A DNA stretch of 37,043 nt, from NCBI RefSeq assembly GCF_002091475.1, contig NZ_BCTR01000036.1:1-37043 (forward strand). Direction: 5' to 3'. This document shows, one piece after another, positions 9,135 to 17,337 of the stretch. The DNA comes from Sphingomonas azotifigens NBRC 15497 (GTDB taxonomy: Bacteria > Pseudomonadota > Alphaproteobacteria > Sphingomonadales > Sphingomonadaceae). Every line of letters starts with the position of its first letter. Position 1 is the stretch's first letter. The position numbers were made by a program, and so were the translations under genes. The notes under the pieces were generated by a model. It saw nothing but the letters and a program-made list of their open reading frames with translations, ran no database searches and was not told the DNA's origin.

Positions 9135-10295
9135 ATGATGCACATACTGTGCCGCCTGGCGCTTGCTGCGCTCTTAACGCTACTCGGCTGCGAAACAGCA
9201 CAGGCGCACCCCGCCGCCGCTCCCAATATCGATGGAGCCGTTCGGGCCGCTATGGCCAAGACCGGAGCAAAAGGCGTCGCCGTGGCGCTAATCAACGACG
9301 GCAAGGTGGTATATGTTCGGGCATATGGCGTCCGGAACGTCAAAGGCGACCCGCTGACTGCAGACACGATCATGTATGGGGCCTCGTTGACCAAAGCGAT
9401 CTTTGGGTATTTCGTCACGCAACTGGCAGCCGAGAAGAAGTTGGATCTCGATCGGCCGATTGCGGCCATGCTGCCGCAGCCACTCCCTGCGTACGGGAAT
9501 CTCGATGCGTACGGCGCCTGGGGAGACTTGGCGGGCGACGACCGGTGGAAGCGGGTAACCCCACGGCATGTCCTCAATCACGCCACGGGATTCGCCAACT
9601 TCGCTTCGCTTGAACCGGATGGGAAGCTGCGCTTTCACTTCGAGCCGGGCAGCCGCTATTCCTACTCCGGCGAGGGCATTTCTCTCCTTCAGTTCGGGAT
9701 CGAAAAGGGCCTGGGCCTGAGCGTGGAAGACGAACTGCAACGCCGCTTCTTCCAGCCGCTCGGGTTGCGGCGGACATCCCTGATCTGGCGGGACAGCTTC
9801 GGCACCAACCTCGCGGACGGCTGGGACGAGAGCGGCAAGAGCGAGCGTCACGATGATCGCAGCCGGGTCCGCGCAGCCGGATCGATGGACACGACGATCA
9901 CCGATCTCGCGCAAATGGCCGCCGCGATGGTGCGAAGCTACGGATTGCCCAAGGCATGGCGGGCAGAATTCGCGCGCGGAACGCAGGTCATCACCGCGAA
10001 GACACAGTTCCCGACGCTGCAGAATGACGCTCCCCCGAGCGAACGAACGAACGCCAGAGCGGCGTTGGGCGTTATCGCCTTCAAGGGGCCACAGGGCGCC
10101 GGTTGGCTCAAGGGCGGCCACAATGATGTGACGGCGAACACGCTGGTCTGTCTTGAACGTGGCCGCCGATGCGTGCTGATCCTCGGAAACGACGTCCGGA
10201 TCGAGCGCGCCTTTCCAGCGCTGGTGCGTGCCGCTTTAGGAGAGACCGGAGTTCCCTACCGCTGGGAGTATGGCTTCAACGCCGCCGGTAGCTGA
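9135..10295 (+). CDS. Serine hydrolase, beta-lactamase class C / PBP-like family
   Basis: Secreted or lipoprotein serine hydrolase of 386 aa. SxxK is GASLTK (Ser84, Lys87), the second motif is YSYSG (Tyr175/177), and a C-terminal WLKGGHND stands where the KTG-like motif is expected. The signal peptide ends LLTLLGCETA, which fits a lipobox with Cys19. The family includes esterases, D-aminopeptidases, DD-peptidases and beta-lactamases, and the motifs do not choose between them. GGAGAAAAGGGGGG precedes ATGATG. Codons such as TTA, CTA, ATA, GTA and AAA are used more than in neighbouring genes, and the 167-nt upstream gap is less GC-rich, hinting at acquisition. It stands alone, converging on the glycosyltransferase gene. 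Confidence 0.85.
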   Translation: MMHILCRLALAALLTLLGCETAQAHPAAAPNIDGAVRAAMAKTGAKGVAVALINDGKVVYVRAYGVRNVKGDPLTADTIMYGASLTKAIFGYFVTQLAAEKKLDLDRPIAAMLPQPLPAYGNLDAYGAWGDLAGDDRWKRVTPRHVLNHATGFANFASLEPDGKLRFHFEPGSRYSYSGEGISLLQFGIEKGLGLSVEDELQRRFFQPLGLRRTSLIWRDSFGTNLADGWDESGKSERHDDRSRVRAAGSMDTTITDLAQMAAAMVRSYGLPKAWRAEFARGTQVITAKTQFPTLQNDAPPSERTNARAALGVIAFKGPQGAGWLKGGHNDVTANTLVCLERGRRCVLILGNDVRIERAFPALVRAALGETGVPYRWEYGFNAAGS

Positions 10296-10316
10296 GCGCC
10301 TCGGCATTCGGCGCTC
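10294..10316 (+). terminator. Hairpin at the serine hydrolase stop
   Basis: GAGCGCC (10294-10300) pairs with GGCGCTC (10310-10316) across a 9-nt loop and starts inside the stop codon. There is no T-run beyond TCTCCT. It could end both this gene and the convergent glycosyltransferase gene. Confidence 0.4.
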
Positions 10317-10369
10317 TCCTCACGGGGAGGCTTCGCGTGATGTCCCCGCGATCTTAGCGGCGCCTGCCC

Positions 10370-11539
10370 TCACGCCGCGCGCGAATAGGCCATGGCCTGG
10401 TAGCTGGCGAACAGCTCCTCGAAATGCTGGTCCATCGTCCGCGTGCCCGGCGCATCGGCGGTGGCGCGCATGCGGTGGAACATCGGGGTGGTCTCGACAA
10501 AATGGGTCAGCGCATCGCGCAAGGACACCGGATCGGCCGCGCGGTACAGCATCCCCTGCCCCTCGACGAACTGGTCGGCTGCGCCGCCCTGGTCCGGCAC
10601 GATCAGCGGCAGGCCGCTCGCCCGCGCCTCGGCCGCGACCATGCAGAAGGTCTCCGCCTCGCAGCCATGGACCAGCGCGTCCGAGCTGGCGAGGACGCGC
10701 GCCAGCTGCTCGCGGTTGCTGGTCGGTTCGAACAGCTGGGCATGCGGGTTGCGGCCGATCGCTGCGATCACCTTGGAGCGCGCGGTGCCGGTGCCGATCA
10801 GGATCAGCCCCATCGGGTGCCGCCCCGCCGCCGCCTCGGCCGCCTCGATCACCATCGGCCAGCGCTTTTCCGCCGCGAGCCGGCCGACGCCGATCAGCAG
10901 CGTCGATTCGGGCTGCAGCCCGCAGCTCGCCAGCAGCTCGGCGCGCAGCGACTCGTCGCGCAGGTTCGGGCTGAAATAGCCGGGCTCGACGCCCATCGGG
11001 ATCGTCACCACCTTGGTCAGGCCGCCGTCGGTCAGCCGCCGGGCAAGGTCTCGACCGGCGGTGACCACCTGGTCGAAGCCGTCATCCAGGCGGCGCAGAT
11101 GCTGCCAGAAGGAGGAGAAGCCCTTGTCGATCGTCTCGCGGTTGGCGATCGTGCCGAACCAGCGATAGGCATAGGCGGCGAGCGGATCGGCATGCATCAC
11201 CAGCGCGCGCGGCGCCGAGCCCTGCCAGCGGGCGACCATCGAGGCGCTGCGCCACGGCGACGAGGCCTCGACGAAATCGGGCCGCCAGCGATCCAGCGCG
11301 GCGTGGAGCGCGGGCTCGTCGTCGAAATAGCGATAGCGCCGGTCGAGCGGCAGCAGCGGCGCGGGGATCGTCGCGAGGATCGCGCCGTCGCGCTCCTCGA
11401 GGATCTCCTCGCGCTCGCCCGGCGCAAGGATGATGATCTCATGGCCCAGCTGGGCGCCCAGCTCCATCTTGCGACGGACATAGGTTTTCACGCCGCCGCC
11501 ATAGGGGCTGTAAAAGGCGCAGACGTCGAGGATGCGCAT
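10370..11539 (-). CDS. Glycosyltransferase family 4 (GT-B fold)
   Basis: Transfers a sugar from a nucleotide donor; 389 aa, cytosolic or membrane-associated. The N-terminal Rossmann half has the GT4-like FYSPYGGGVKTYV, where glycines contact the acceptor or donor. The C-terminal half shows IGVGRLAAEKRWPMVIEAA and the donor-binding E-x7-E region in EAETFCMVAAEA, then LPLIVPDQGG. The start at 11539 shares its A with the stop of the upstream deacetylase (TGATG); TTG 11542 is an in-frame alternative. The strict coupling suggests both enzymes act on one glycan or glycolipid of the envelope. Donor and acceptor cannot be named from sequence. Confidence 0.88.
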   Translation of the reverse strand: MRILDVCAFYSPYGGGVKTYVRRKMELGAQLGHEIIILAPGEREEILEERDGAILATIPAPLLPLDRRYRYFDDEPALHAALDRWRPDFVEASSPWRSASMVARWQGSAPRALVMHADPLAAYAYRWFGTIANRETIDKGFSSFWQHLRRLDDGFDQVVTAGRDLARRLTDGGLTKVVTIPMGVEPGYFSPNLRDESLRAELLASCGLQPESTLLIGVGRLAAEKRWPMVIEAAEAAAGRHPMGLILIGTGTARSKVIAAIGRNPHAQLFEPTSNREQLARVLASSDALVHGCEAETFCMVAAEARASGLPLIVPDQGGAADQFVEGQGMLYRAADPVSLRDALTHFVETTPMFHRMRATADAPGTRTMDQHFEELFASYQAMAYSRAA

Positions 11540-12315
11540 CAATGCGTCTCCAGCAGTTCGCGATATTGGCCGAAGCGGCCGCCCTTGGTGAGCGCACCAA
11601 GCGTCTTGTCGATGCTCGTCAGCAGCGCCGGTACGGTGACATCCCCCGGATGCACGCCGAGCCGCATCGCCGGGCGGCGCGGCAGCAGCGTACGGGCGAG
11701 CGCCGCCACCGCCAGCGACGAGGCGATCCGGCTCTTGCTGCGGCTGGCCCAGGTGATCACCGGGCCCTTGGCGAGCACACGATCCTGCTGCTGGGGTGCC
11801 CAGACACGGAAATGATCCTCGGCGAGCGCGAAGTCCAGGTCGCGCAACGCTTCGCGCGCGCCGTCGCCATAGAGCCAGGCGGGTGCGATGAAGCCGGTGA
11901 CCGGGCGGCCGATAATGTCCTCCACCAGCGCCCGGCCCCGCGCCATGCGGTCGCGCGCGGTGGCATAATCGAGCCCGAGAAACTCGCCCTCGCCTGCGGT
12001 CATGTGCTTGGCCTTGAAGCGCGCGCTGGCCGAGGCGTGCTCGGAGACGTCCTTGTGGAACCAGCCGTGCAGGAACATCTCGATGCCCGAGTCTGCCCAG
12101 GCGCGCAGCCGCGTGGCAAAGGGACTGCCGGGCACCAGCGGCGCCGAGCCCCAGTGATCCGGCACTACCAGCATCGCATAGCGGGGTGCGCCGATATGCT
12201 TCAGGAACAGCTCGGAAAGCTGGTCGACCGCGCCCTCGGAGCGGGGCCCGACATCATGGATCGATGCGAGCAGGCTGGGGCCTTTGGGCCGTTCGGGGCG
12301 GGTAGCTTCGGTCAT
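11539..12315 (-). CDS. DUF2334-type polysaccharide deacetylase
   Basis: Predicted carbohydrate deacetylase of the NodB-like superfamily, DUF2334 branch, 258 aa, with no signal peptide. Visible motifs are SIHDVGPRS (metal-binding Asp near residue 21), FLHGWFHK (the HGxxH metal pair), GFIAPAWLYGDG (the RPP-like segment with Arg replaced) and RLGVHPGDV near the C-terminus. It is the first gene of a two-gene unit with the GT4 gene and overlaps it by one base. The cytosolic location suggests deacetylation of a lipid-linked or nucleotide sugar, or a GlcNAc-lipid, before or after glycosyl transfer. That role is inference from family and coupling. Confidence 0.85.
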   Translation of the reverse strand: MTEATRPERPKGPSLLASIHDVGPRSEGAVDQLSELFLKHIGAPRYAMLVVPDHWGSAPLVPGSPFATRLRAWADSGIEMFLHGWFHKDVSEHASASARFKAKHMTAGEGEFLGLDYATARDRMARGRALVEDIIGRPVTGFIAPAWLYGDGAREALRDLDFALAEDHFRVWAPQQQDRVLAKGPVITWASRSKSRIASSLAVAALARTLLPRRPAMRLGVHPGDVTVPALLTSIDKTLGALTKGGRFGQYRELLETH

Positions 12316-12510
12316 CCCATCGTTCTTTGCTGCAGGTGCGAGCGATATAGACCGCCGGAACGAGGCGGCAAGCAGGCCGAATTTCGTCTTTTTCTAACGT
12401 ACGGAACGCTAAGGATTAAACGACACGGCCGGCAGTGAGCCACAGTAAGACTGCCATGTTTCCGCCGCGCGGACCAGCCAGTTGACGCCATATCCTCCCC
12501 CGCCGGATCC
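12316..12510. other. Intergenic region upstream of the deacetylase gene
   Basis: No gene is seen. An imperfect palindrome around TAACGTACGGAACGCTA (about 12397-12413) sits roughly 85-100 nt upstream of the deacetylase start and could be a regulatory site. The rest runs into the repeat at 12511. Confidence 0.3.
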
Positions 12511-12681
12511 TCCTCCCCCTTGACGGGGGAGGATAGCGTAGCTTGCCGCTTCAGCGGCTAGCGAAGCTTGGAGAGGGTGAGCGGCGCGAAGCGCCGCGCG
12601 ATTTGCGCCACGCAAATCGCCCCCTCTCCTTCCCACTGCCTGCGGCAGCGGGCCCCTCCCTCCCCCGCAAGGGGGGAGGGG
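12511..12681. repeat. Composite palindromic repeat downstream of glmS (copy 2)
   Basis: Same plan as 1611-1771. Hairpin A has arms 12511-12519 and 12525-12533. A long-range arm GGAGAGGG (12570-12577) pairs with CCCTCTCC (12622-12629). Hairpin B has arms 12658-12666 and 12672-12680. The enclosed part differs from copy 1 and holds two neat hairpins, GCGGCGC-GAA-GCGCCGC (12581-12597) and ATTTGCG-CCA-CGCAAAT (12601-12617). It occupies the gap after the glmS stop and may also terminate its transcript. Confidence 0.8.
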
Positions 12682-12718
12682 TAGCGCGTCCTGCCCAGTA
12701 GCGGGCGGAAGCACGGCC

Positions 12719-14542
12719 TCACTCCACCGTCACCGACTTCGCCAGATTGCGCGGCTGATCGACATCGGTGCCCTTCGCGACGGCGACATGATAGGCCAGA
12801 AGCTGCACCGGCACAGCATATACCAAGGGTGCAATCAGCGGGTGAACCTTGGGCATGGTGATGGTGGCGATGCAGCCGTCGCCCGCCGCCTGGATGCCGT
12901 CATAGTCCGAGATCAGCACCACCTTGCCGCCGCGCGCCTGCACTTCCTGCATGTTGCTGACGGTCTTGTCGAACAGCGGGCCGGAGGGCGCGATCACGAT
13001 CACCGGCACGGCATCGTCGATCAGCGCGATCGGCCCGTGCTTCATCTCGCCGGCGGCATAGCCCTCAGCATGGATATAGCTGATTTCCTTGAGCTTCAGC
13101 GCACCTTCCAGCGCCAGCGGATAATCGGTGCCGCGTCCGAGATACAGCACGTCGCGCGCCGCCGCGATCACGCCGACCATCGCCTGAATCGATTCGTCAT
13201 AGGCGAGCGCGGCGTTGAGCGAGGCGGGCGCCTCCGCCAGATGGCGGACGATGCGGCGCTCCTCCGCCTCGTCGAGCTTGCCCTTGGCGCGCGCGAGATT
13301 GGCCGCCAGCGCCGCAAGCACCGCCAGCTGGCAGGTGAACGCCTTGGTCGAGGCGACGCCGATTTCCGGCCCAGCATGGGTCGGCAGCAGCAGGTCCGCC
13401 TCGCGCGCCATCGAGCTGGTCGGCACGTTGACTACGGCGGCGATCTTCTGCCCCTCACTGCGGGCATGGCGGAGCGCGGCGAGCGTGTCCGCGGTCTCGC
13501 CCGACTGGCTGATCACGATCATCAGCCCGCCCTCTTCCATCACCGGCGCGCGGTAGCGGAATTCGGAGGCGACATCGATGTCGACGGGCACACGGGCGAA
13601 CTGCTCGAACCAGTATTTCGCCACCATGCCCGCATAGAAGCTGGTGCCGCAGGCGACGATGGTGACGCGCTTGATCGCCGAGAGATCGAAGTCCGGGATC
13701 GGCAGCGTGATCTTCTCCTCCATGCGCTGGAGGTAGGCGCGCAGCGTCTGCGCCACGACGATCGGCTGCTCGTAGATCTCCTTCAGCATGTAATGCCGAT
13801 GGTTGCCCTTCGAGATCAGCTCGCCGGTGACGCCCGAAATGGTGATCGGCCGCTCGACGGGGTTGTTGTCCTTGTCGAAGATCTCGGCGCCATCCTTGGT
13901 GATGACGACCCAGTCGCCCTCTTCCAGATAGGCGATGCGCTGGGTGAGCGGCGCCAGCGCCAGCGCATCCGATCCGAGATAGGTCTCGCCCTCGCCATAG
14001 CCGACGACGAGCGGCGAGCCGAGTCGCGCGCCGACCAGCAGGTCGGGATGCTGGCGGAACAGGATGGCGAGCGCGAAGGCGCCGTGGAGGCGCGGCAGCA
14101 CCTCGCGCACCGCATCGGCAGGCGCCATGCCGGCCTCGACCTTCTCGCTCACCAGATGGGCGACGACCTCGGTGTCGGTCTCGCTGGTGAAGGTGCGGCC
14201 GCGGGCGGTCAGCTCCTCGCGGAGCGTCTTGAAGTTCTCGATGATGCCGTTGTGGACGAGGGCCACTTCGCCGGTGGCGTGCGGGTGCGCGTTGTTGGTG
14301 GTCGGGCCGCCATGCGTCGCCCAGCGGGTATGCGCGATGCCGGTGGTGCCGGGCAGCGGGTTGGCGACGAGTTCCTTGCCGAGATTGACCAGCTTGCCCG
14401 AGGCGCGGCGGCGCTCGATCTTGCCGTCTACGTCCGTCGCGATGCCGGCCGAATCATAGCCGCGATATTCCAGGCGCTTGAGGCCCTCGAACAGACGCTC
14501 TGCGACGTCTTCCTTGCCCACGATTCCAACGATTCCGCACAT
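12719..14542 (-). CDS. glmS: Glutamine-fructose-6-phosphate aminotransferase (isomerizing)
   Basis: Makes glucosamine-6-phosphate from fructose-6-phosphate and glutamine, the first step toward UDP-GlcNAc. At 607 aa it has the usual length. The N-terminus MCGIVGIVG has the Ntn amidotransferase nucleophile Cys2. RLEYRGYDSAGIA and THGGPTTNNAHPH follow. Two SIS domains show CGTSFYAG, SQSGETADT, LEGALKLKEISYIHAEGYAAGEMKHGP and the C-terminal DQPRNLAKSVTVE. GGAGG stands upstream of the ATG. No glmS ribozyme is visible upstream, as expected for a proteobacterium. It lies in the same orientation as glmU but is separated from it by a repeat-rich gap. Confidence 0.98.
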   Translation of the reverse strand: MCGIVGIVGKEDVAERLFEGLKRLEYRGYDSAGIATDVDGKIERRRASGKLVNLGKELVANPLPGTTGIAHTRWATHGGPTTNNAHPHATGEVALVHNGIIENFKTLREELTARGRTFTSETDTEVVAHLVSEKVEAGMAPADAVREVLPRLHGAFALAILFRQHPDLLVGARLGSPLVVGYGEGETYLGSDALALAPLTQRIAYLEEGDWVVITKDGAEIFDKDNNPVERPITISGVTGELISKGNHRHYMLKEIYEQPIVVAQTLRAYLQRMEEKITLPIPDFDLSAIKRVTIVACGTSFYAGMVAKYWFEQFARVPVDIDVASEFRYRAPVMEEGGLMIVISQSGETADTLAALRHARSEGQKIAAVVNVPTSSMAREADLLLPTHAGPEIGVASTKAFTCQLAVLAALAANLARAKGKLDEAEERRIVRHLAEAPASLNAALAYDESIQAMVGVIAAARDVLYLGRGTDYPLALEGALKLKEISYIHAEGYAAGEMKHGPIALIDDAVPVIVIAPSGPLFDKTVSNMQEVQARGGKVVLISDYDGIQAAGDGCIATITMPKVHPLIAPLVYAVPVQLLAYHVAVAKGTDVDQPRNLAKSVTVE

Positions 14543-14639
14543 CGCATCCGTCCTCCTGCCCCTGCCCTAGCGCGGGCCGACGGCCGCCGCTAGCGGGGGG
14601 ATGCTGACGCGGGGCTGAATGGGTCCGCCGACATTTAAG

Positions 14640-14661
14640 CCCCTCCTCCTTGGAGGAGGGG
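14640..14661. repeat. Short palindromic repeat, 10-bp stem
   Basis: CCCCTCCTCC and GGAGGAGGGG (14640-14649, 14652-14661) form a stem with a 2-nt gap, about 100 nt upstream of the glmS start. Its left side from 14639 is repeated exactly at 37028-37043, so this is a dispersed element. Confidence 0.7.
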
Positions 14662-14720
14662 TTGGGGTGGAGGGATTCCAGAACCGATGTCGCTCGCAAT
14701 CCGACATTGAAGAAGGCCTT

Positions 14721-14817
14721 CGTCATTCCCGCGAAGGCGGGAATCCATTGCCCTGTGCGCTGGGGGAAAGGACCTCGGCACCAGCGCCAATGGATCCCCG
14801 CCTTCGCGGGGATGACG
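14721..14817. repeat. Inverted-repeat element with 30-nt arms
   Basis: The left arm 14721-14750 and right arm 14788-14817 are inverted copies with two mismatches, flanking 37 nt. Each arm itself folds, CCCGC-GAAG-GCGGG. The CGTCAT-CCCGCGAAGGCGGG-ATCCA type is a widespread intergenic repeat in proteobacteria, probably non-autonomous. It fills much of the glmS to unknown-gene gap (14543-14882), which otherwise shows no gene. Confidence 0.8.
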
Positions 14818-14882
14818 GCGTTCTTTCGCTACGAACGATACCCCATCCCCAGGAAAGGTTTCGCGCTCCTCGCGCCCGCCCC

Positions 14883-15194
14883 TCAGTGCGGGAAGTTGGT
14901 GTCGTTGAAGATCCTGGTAAACTCGGCCGGATCGGGCTCGTGCCCCTGCTCCTCGCGGAACCGCACCGCACCCTTTTCCCACACCTCACGGATCGCGCCG
15001 GCGATGCCCTCGGGGAACTGCATCCTCTCGACCACGATGCCCCGCCAGTCGCTGTCGCCGCCGAACGCCTCGCGCAGCGCCGGCTCGGCGGCGGTCAGCT
15101 GGGCGTCGCTCTTTTCGTCGAGATGGCCGATCGCATCGAGCACATAGGCGTCGAGCAGCTTGAGGAACGGCTTGTCGGTGTAGCGGTCGGTCAT
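14883..15194 (-). CDS. Small unknown protein translationally coupled to glmU
   Basis: 103-aa acidic protein beginning MTDRYTDKPFLKLLDAYVLDAIGHL. I do not recognise the family. It has no signal peptide or membrane segment and looks mainly helical, with a conserved-looking core around FGGDSDWRGIVVERMQFPEGI. Its ATG overlaps the glmU stop (ATGA, 4 nt), so it is very likely translated and made with GlmU. Codon and base use match its neighbours. A link to UDP-GlcNAc synthesis is suggested only by coupling. Confidence 0.8.
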   Translation of the reverse strand: MTDRYTDKPFLKLLDAYVLDAIGHLDEKSDAQLTAAEPALREAFGGDSDWRGIVVERMQFPEGIAGAIREVWEKGAVRFREEQGHEPDPAEFTRIFNDTNFPH

Positions 15195-16543
15195 TTTGCG
15201 GCCTTTCGTGCCTTCATTTTCGCACGGAAGGTCGTGGCCCAGCCCTGCTTCGTCAATGTCTCGGGCCGCGTGACGGCCAGCGCATCGGCTTCGACATCGC
15301 GGGTGATCACCGATCCGGCGCCGATGATCGCCCCGTCGCCGATCGCCACCGGCGCCACCAGCGCGCTGTTCGATCCGATGAACGCGCCTTCGCCGATCAC
15401 CGTCTTCTGCTTGAGGAAGCCGTTATAGTTGCAGGTGATCGTGCCCGCGCCGATGTTCGCGCCGGCGCCGACGCTGGCATCGCCCAAATAGGTGAGGTGG
15501 TTGGCCTTGGCGCCCTTGCCGAGCACGGCATTTTTCAGCTCGACGAAATTGCCGACATGGGAGTCTGCCTCCAGCACCGCGCCGGGCCGCAGCCGGGCAT
15601 AGGGACCGACGGTGGCGCCGCTGGCGATCGTCGCGCCCTCGATATGGCTGAACGCGCGCAGCACCACGCCGTCCGCGACGGCGACGCCGGGGCCGAACAC
15701 GACGTTGGGCTCGATGGTCACGTCGCGGCCGATCTGCGTGTCATAGGCAAACCACACCGTCTCGGGTGCGATCAGCGTCGCGCCTTCGACCATCGCACGG
15801 GCGCGGCGGGCCTGCTGCCACTCGGCCTCCAGCGCCGCCAGCTCACCCCGGCTGTTGACGCCGGTGACTTCGGTGGCGCCAGTCTCGATCACCGCCGCGA
15901 CCCGGCCGTCGCCATTCGCCAGTTCGACGATATCGGTGAGGTAATATTCGCCCGCCGCATTGTCGTTGGTGAGCCGATCGAGCAGCGCGAACAGATCCGC
16001 GCCGCGCACCGCCATCAGCCCCGAATTGCACAGGGTAACGGCGCGCTCTTCTGCACTCGCATCCTTGAACTCGACGATCTTCGACAGCCGATCGCCGCCC
16101 TCCACGATCAGCCGGCCATAGGCGCCCGGATCGCTCGGACGGAAGCCGAGCACCACCACGGCGGGTTCGTCCGCGCCATGCAGCCGCTCGACCATGCGCC
16201 GCATCGTCGCGGTGGCGACCAGCGGCACGTCGCCATAGAGGATCAGCACATCGCCCTCGAAGCCCGCCAGCGCGTCCTTGGCCTGAAGCACGGCGTGTCC
16301 GGTGCCGAGCTGCTCGGCCTGGTGCGCGGTTTCCGCGCCGAGCGGGATGACCGCGGCCTCGACCTGCTCGCGCCCGGCGCCGACCACCACCACCTCGCGC
16401 GCGGCGCCCAGCGCCTTCACGCTGTCGATCAGGTGGAGCAGCATCGGCCGCCCGGCGATCGGGTGGAGCACCTTGTGGGTATCGGATTTCATCCGCGTGC
16501 CCTTGCCGGCGGCGAGGATGATCGCGGCGATGGGTGCAGTCAC
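15191..16543 (-). CDS. glmU: Bifunctional GlmU: GlcNAc-1-P uridylyltransferase / GlcN-1-P acetyltransferase
   Basis: Makes UDP-GlcNAc for peptidoglycan and lipopolysaccharide. The N-terminal pyrophosphorylase domain shows LAAGKGTRMKS, AEQLGTGHAV and YGDVPL. The C-terminal left-handed beta-helix has hexapeptide repeats with HLTYLGDASVGAGANIGAGTITCNYNG, carrying acetyltransferase residues, then a terminal RDV segment. The GTG start at 16543 gives 450 aa, the family norm. It is supported by GGAG nine bases upstream and by the N-terminus MTAPIAAIILAAG; the open frame extends to 17425 without GlmU-like sequence. It is divergent from gph (84 nt) and overlaps the small gene downstream. Confidence 0.97.
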   Translation of the reverse strand: MTAPIAAIILAAGKGTRMKSDTHKVLHPIAGRPMLLHLIDSVKALGAAREVVVVGAGREQVEAAVIPLGAETAHQAEQLGTGHAVLQAKDALAGFEGDVLILYGDVPLVATATMRRMVERLHGADEPAVVVLGFRPSDPGAYGRLIVEGGDRLSKIVEFKDASAEERAVTLCNSGLMAVRGADLFALLDRLTNDNAAGEYYLTDIVELANGDGRVAAVIETGATEVTGVNSRGELAALEAEWQQARRARAMVEGATLIAPETVWFAYDTQIGRDVTIEPNVVFGPGVAVADGVVLRAFSHIEGATIASGATVGPYARLRPGAVLEADSHVGNFVELKNAVLGKGAKANHLTYLGDASVGAGANIGAGTITCNYNGFLKQKTVIGEGAFIGSNSALVAPVAIGDGAIIGAGSVITRDVEADALAVTRPETLTKQGWATTFRAKMKARKAAK

Positions 16544-16627
16544 GTGGCCAGTCTCCGGTGAAATGGGGTGCAACCCCTGCCACGGTGCAGATGGCTTTTC
16601 CAGCGCGATGGTGCCATGCGCGCGGCC

Positions 16628-17305
16628 ATGCCCCTGCCCTTTCGCACCATCGGCTTCGATCTCGACGGCACGCTGCTCGATACCAGCGGCGACCTTGCCG
16701 CGACCCTCAACCGCGTGCTGGTCGAGGACGGCCGTCCGGCGCTGCCGCTGGATCGCATCCTGTCCATGGTCGGCCGCGGCGTGCACAAGCTGCTGGAGCA
16801 GGCGGTCGCTGCGACCGGCGGCGGCGATGCGGCGGTGGTGGCGCGGCTCTACCCGCGCTTCGTCGACACCTATGCCGCGCACAATGCCGAGCATAGCCGC
16901 CCCTACCCCGGCGTAGTCGAGGCGCTCGACGCGCTGGCCGCGCAGGGCCTCACGCTGGCGGTGGTGACCAACAAGCTCGAAGCGCTCACCCTGCCACTGC
17001 TCGAGGCGACCGGCCTGCTTCCCCGCTTCGCCACGGTGATCGGCGGCGACACGCTCGGCCCCGGCACCGCCAAGCCGTCGCCCGCGCAGATCCTGGAAAT
17101 GGTCCGCCGCTGCGGCGGCCCGGCGGCGTTCGTCGGCGATTCGACCTATGACGTGCAGGCGGCGCAGGCGGCGGGCGTTCCGGTGATCGTCTGCAGCTTC
17201 GGCTTCTCGCGGGTGCCGGTGACCACGCTGGGCGCCGAGGCGGTGATCGATTCCTTCGCGGAACTGCTGCCCGCGCTGGCGGCGCTCGGCCCAATCAGCG
17301 TTTGA
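16628..17305 (+). CDS. gph: HAD-family phosphoglycolate phosphatase
   Basis: Predicted to dephosphorylate 2-phosphoglycolate, a by-product of DNA repair and oxygenation; cytosolic, 225 aa. HAD motif I is FDLDGTLLDT near the N-terminus, motif II VVTNK, and motif IV FVGDSTYDVQAA. The cap follows motif I (subclass I). The start at 16628 puts MPLPFR just before motif I, as in relatives; ATG 16616 is four codons upstream, and neither has a strong Shine-Dalgarno sequence. Its neighbour glmU is divergent, and the riboswitch leader of the serine dehydratase gene begins just after the stop. Other HAD phosphatases share these motifs, so the substrate is by family resemblance. Confidence 0.85.
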   Translation: MPLPFRTIGFDLDGTLLDTSGDLAATLNRVLVEDGRPALPLDRILSMVGRGVHKLLEQAVAATGGGDAAVVARLYPRFVDTYAAHNAEHSRPYPGVVEALDALAAQGLTLAVVTNKLEALTLPLLEATGLLPRFATVIGGDTLGPGTAKPSPAQILEMVRRCGGPAAFVGDSTYDVQAAQAAGVPVIVCSFGFSRVPVTTLGAEAVIDSFAELLPALAALGPISV

Positions 17306-17337
17306 CAGCGCGAAGGCGCACGGCGAAACACACGCTG

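Noticed and set aside
14543..14640. glmS ribozyme upstream of glmS
   Set aside because: The 5' region is short, repeat-containing and shows no glmS ribozyme core; these ribozymes are mainly in Firmicutes.
14721..14817. CRISPR-like repeats
   Set aside because: Only two copies in inverted orientation with one spacer-like interval; it is an inverted-repeat element, not an array.
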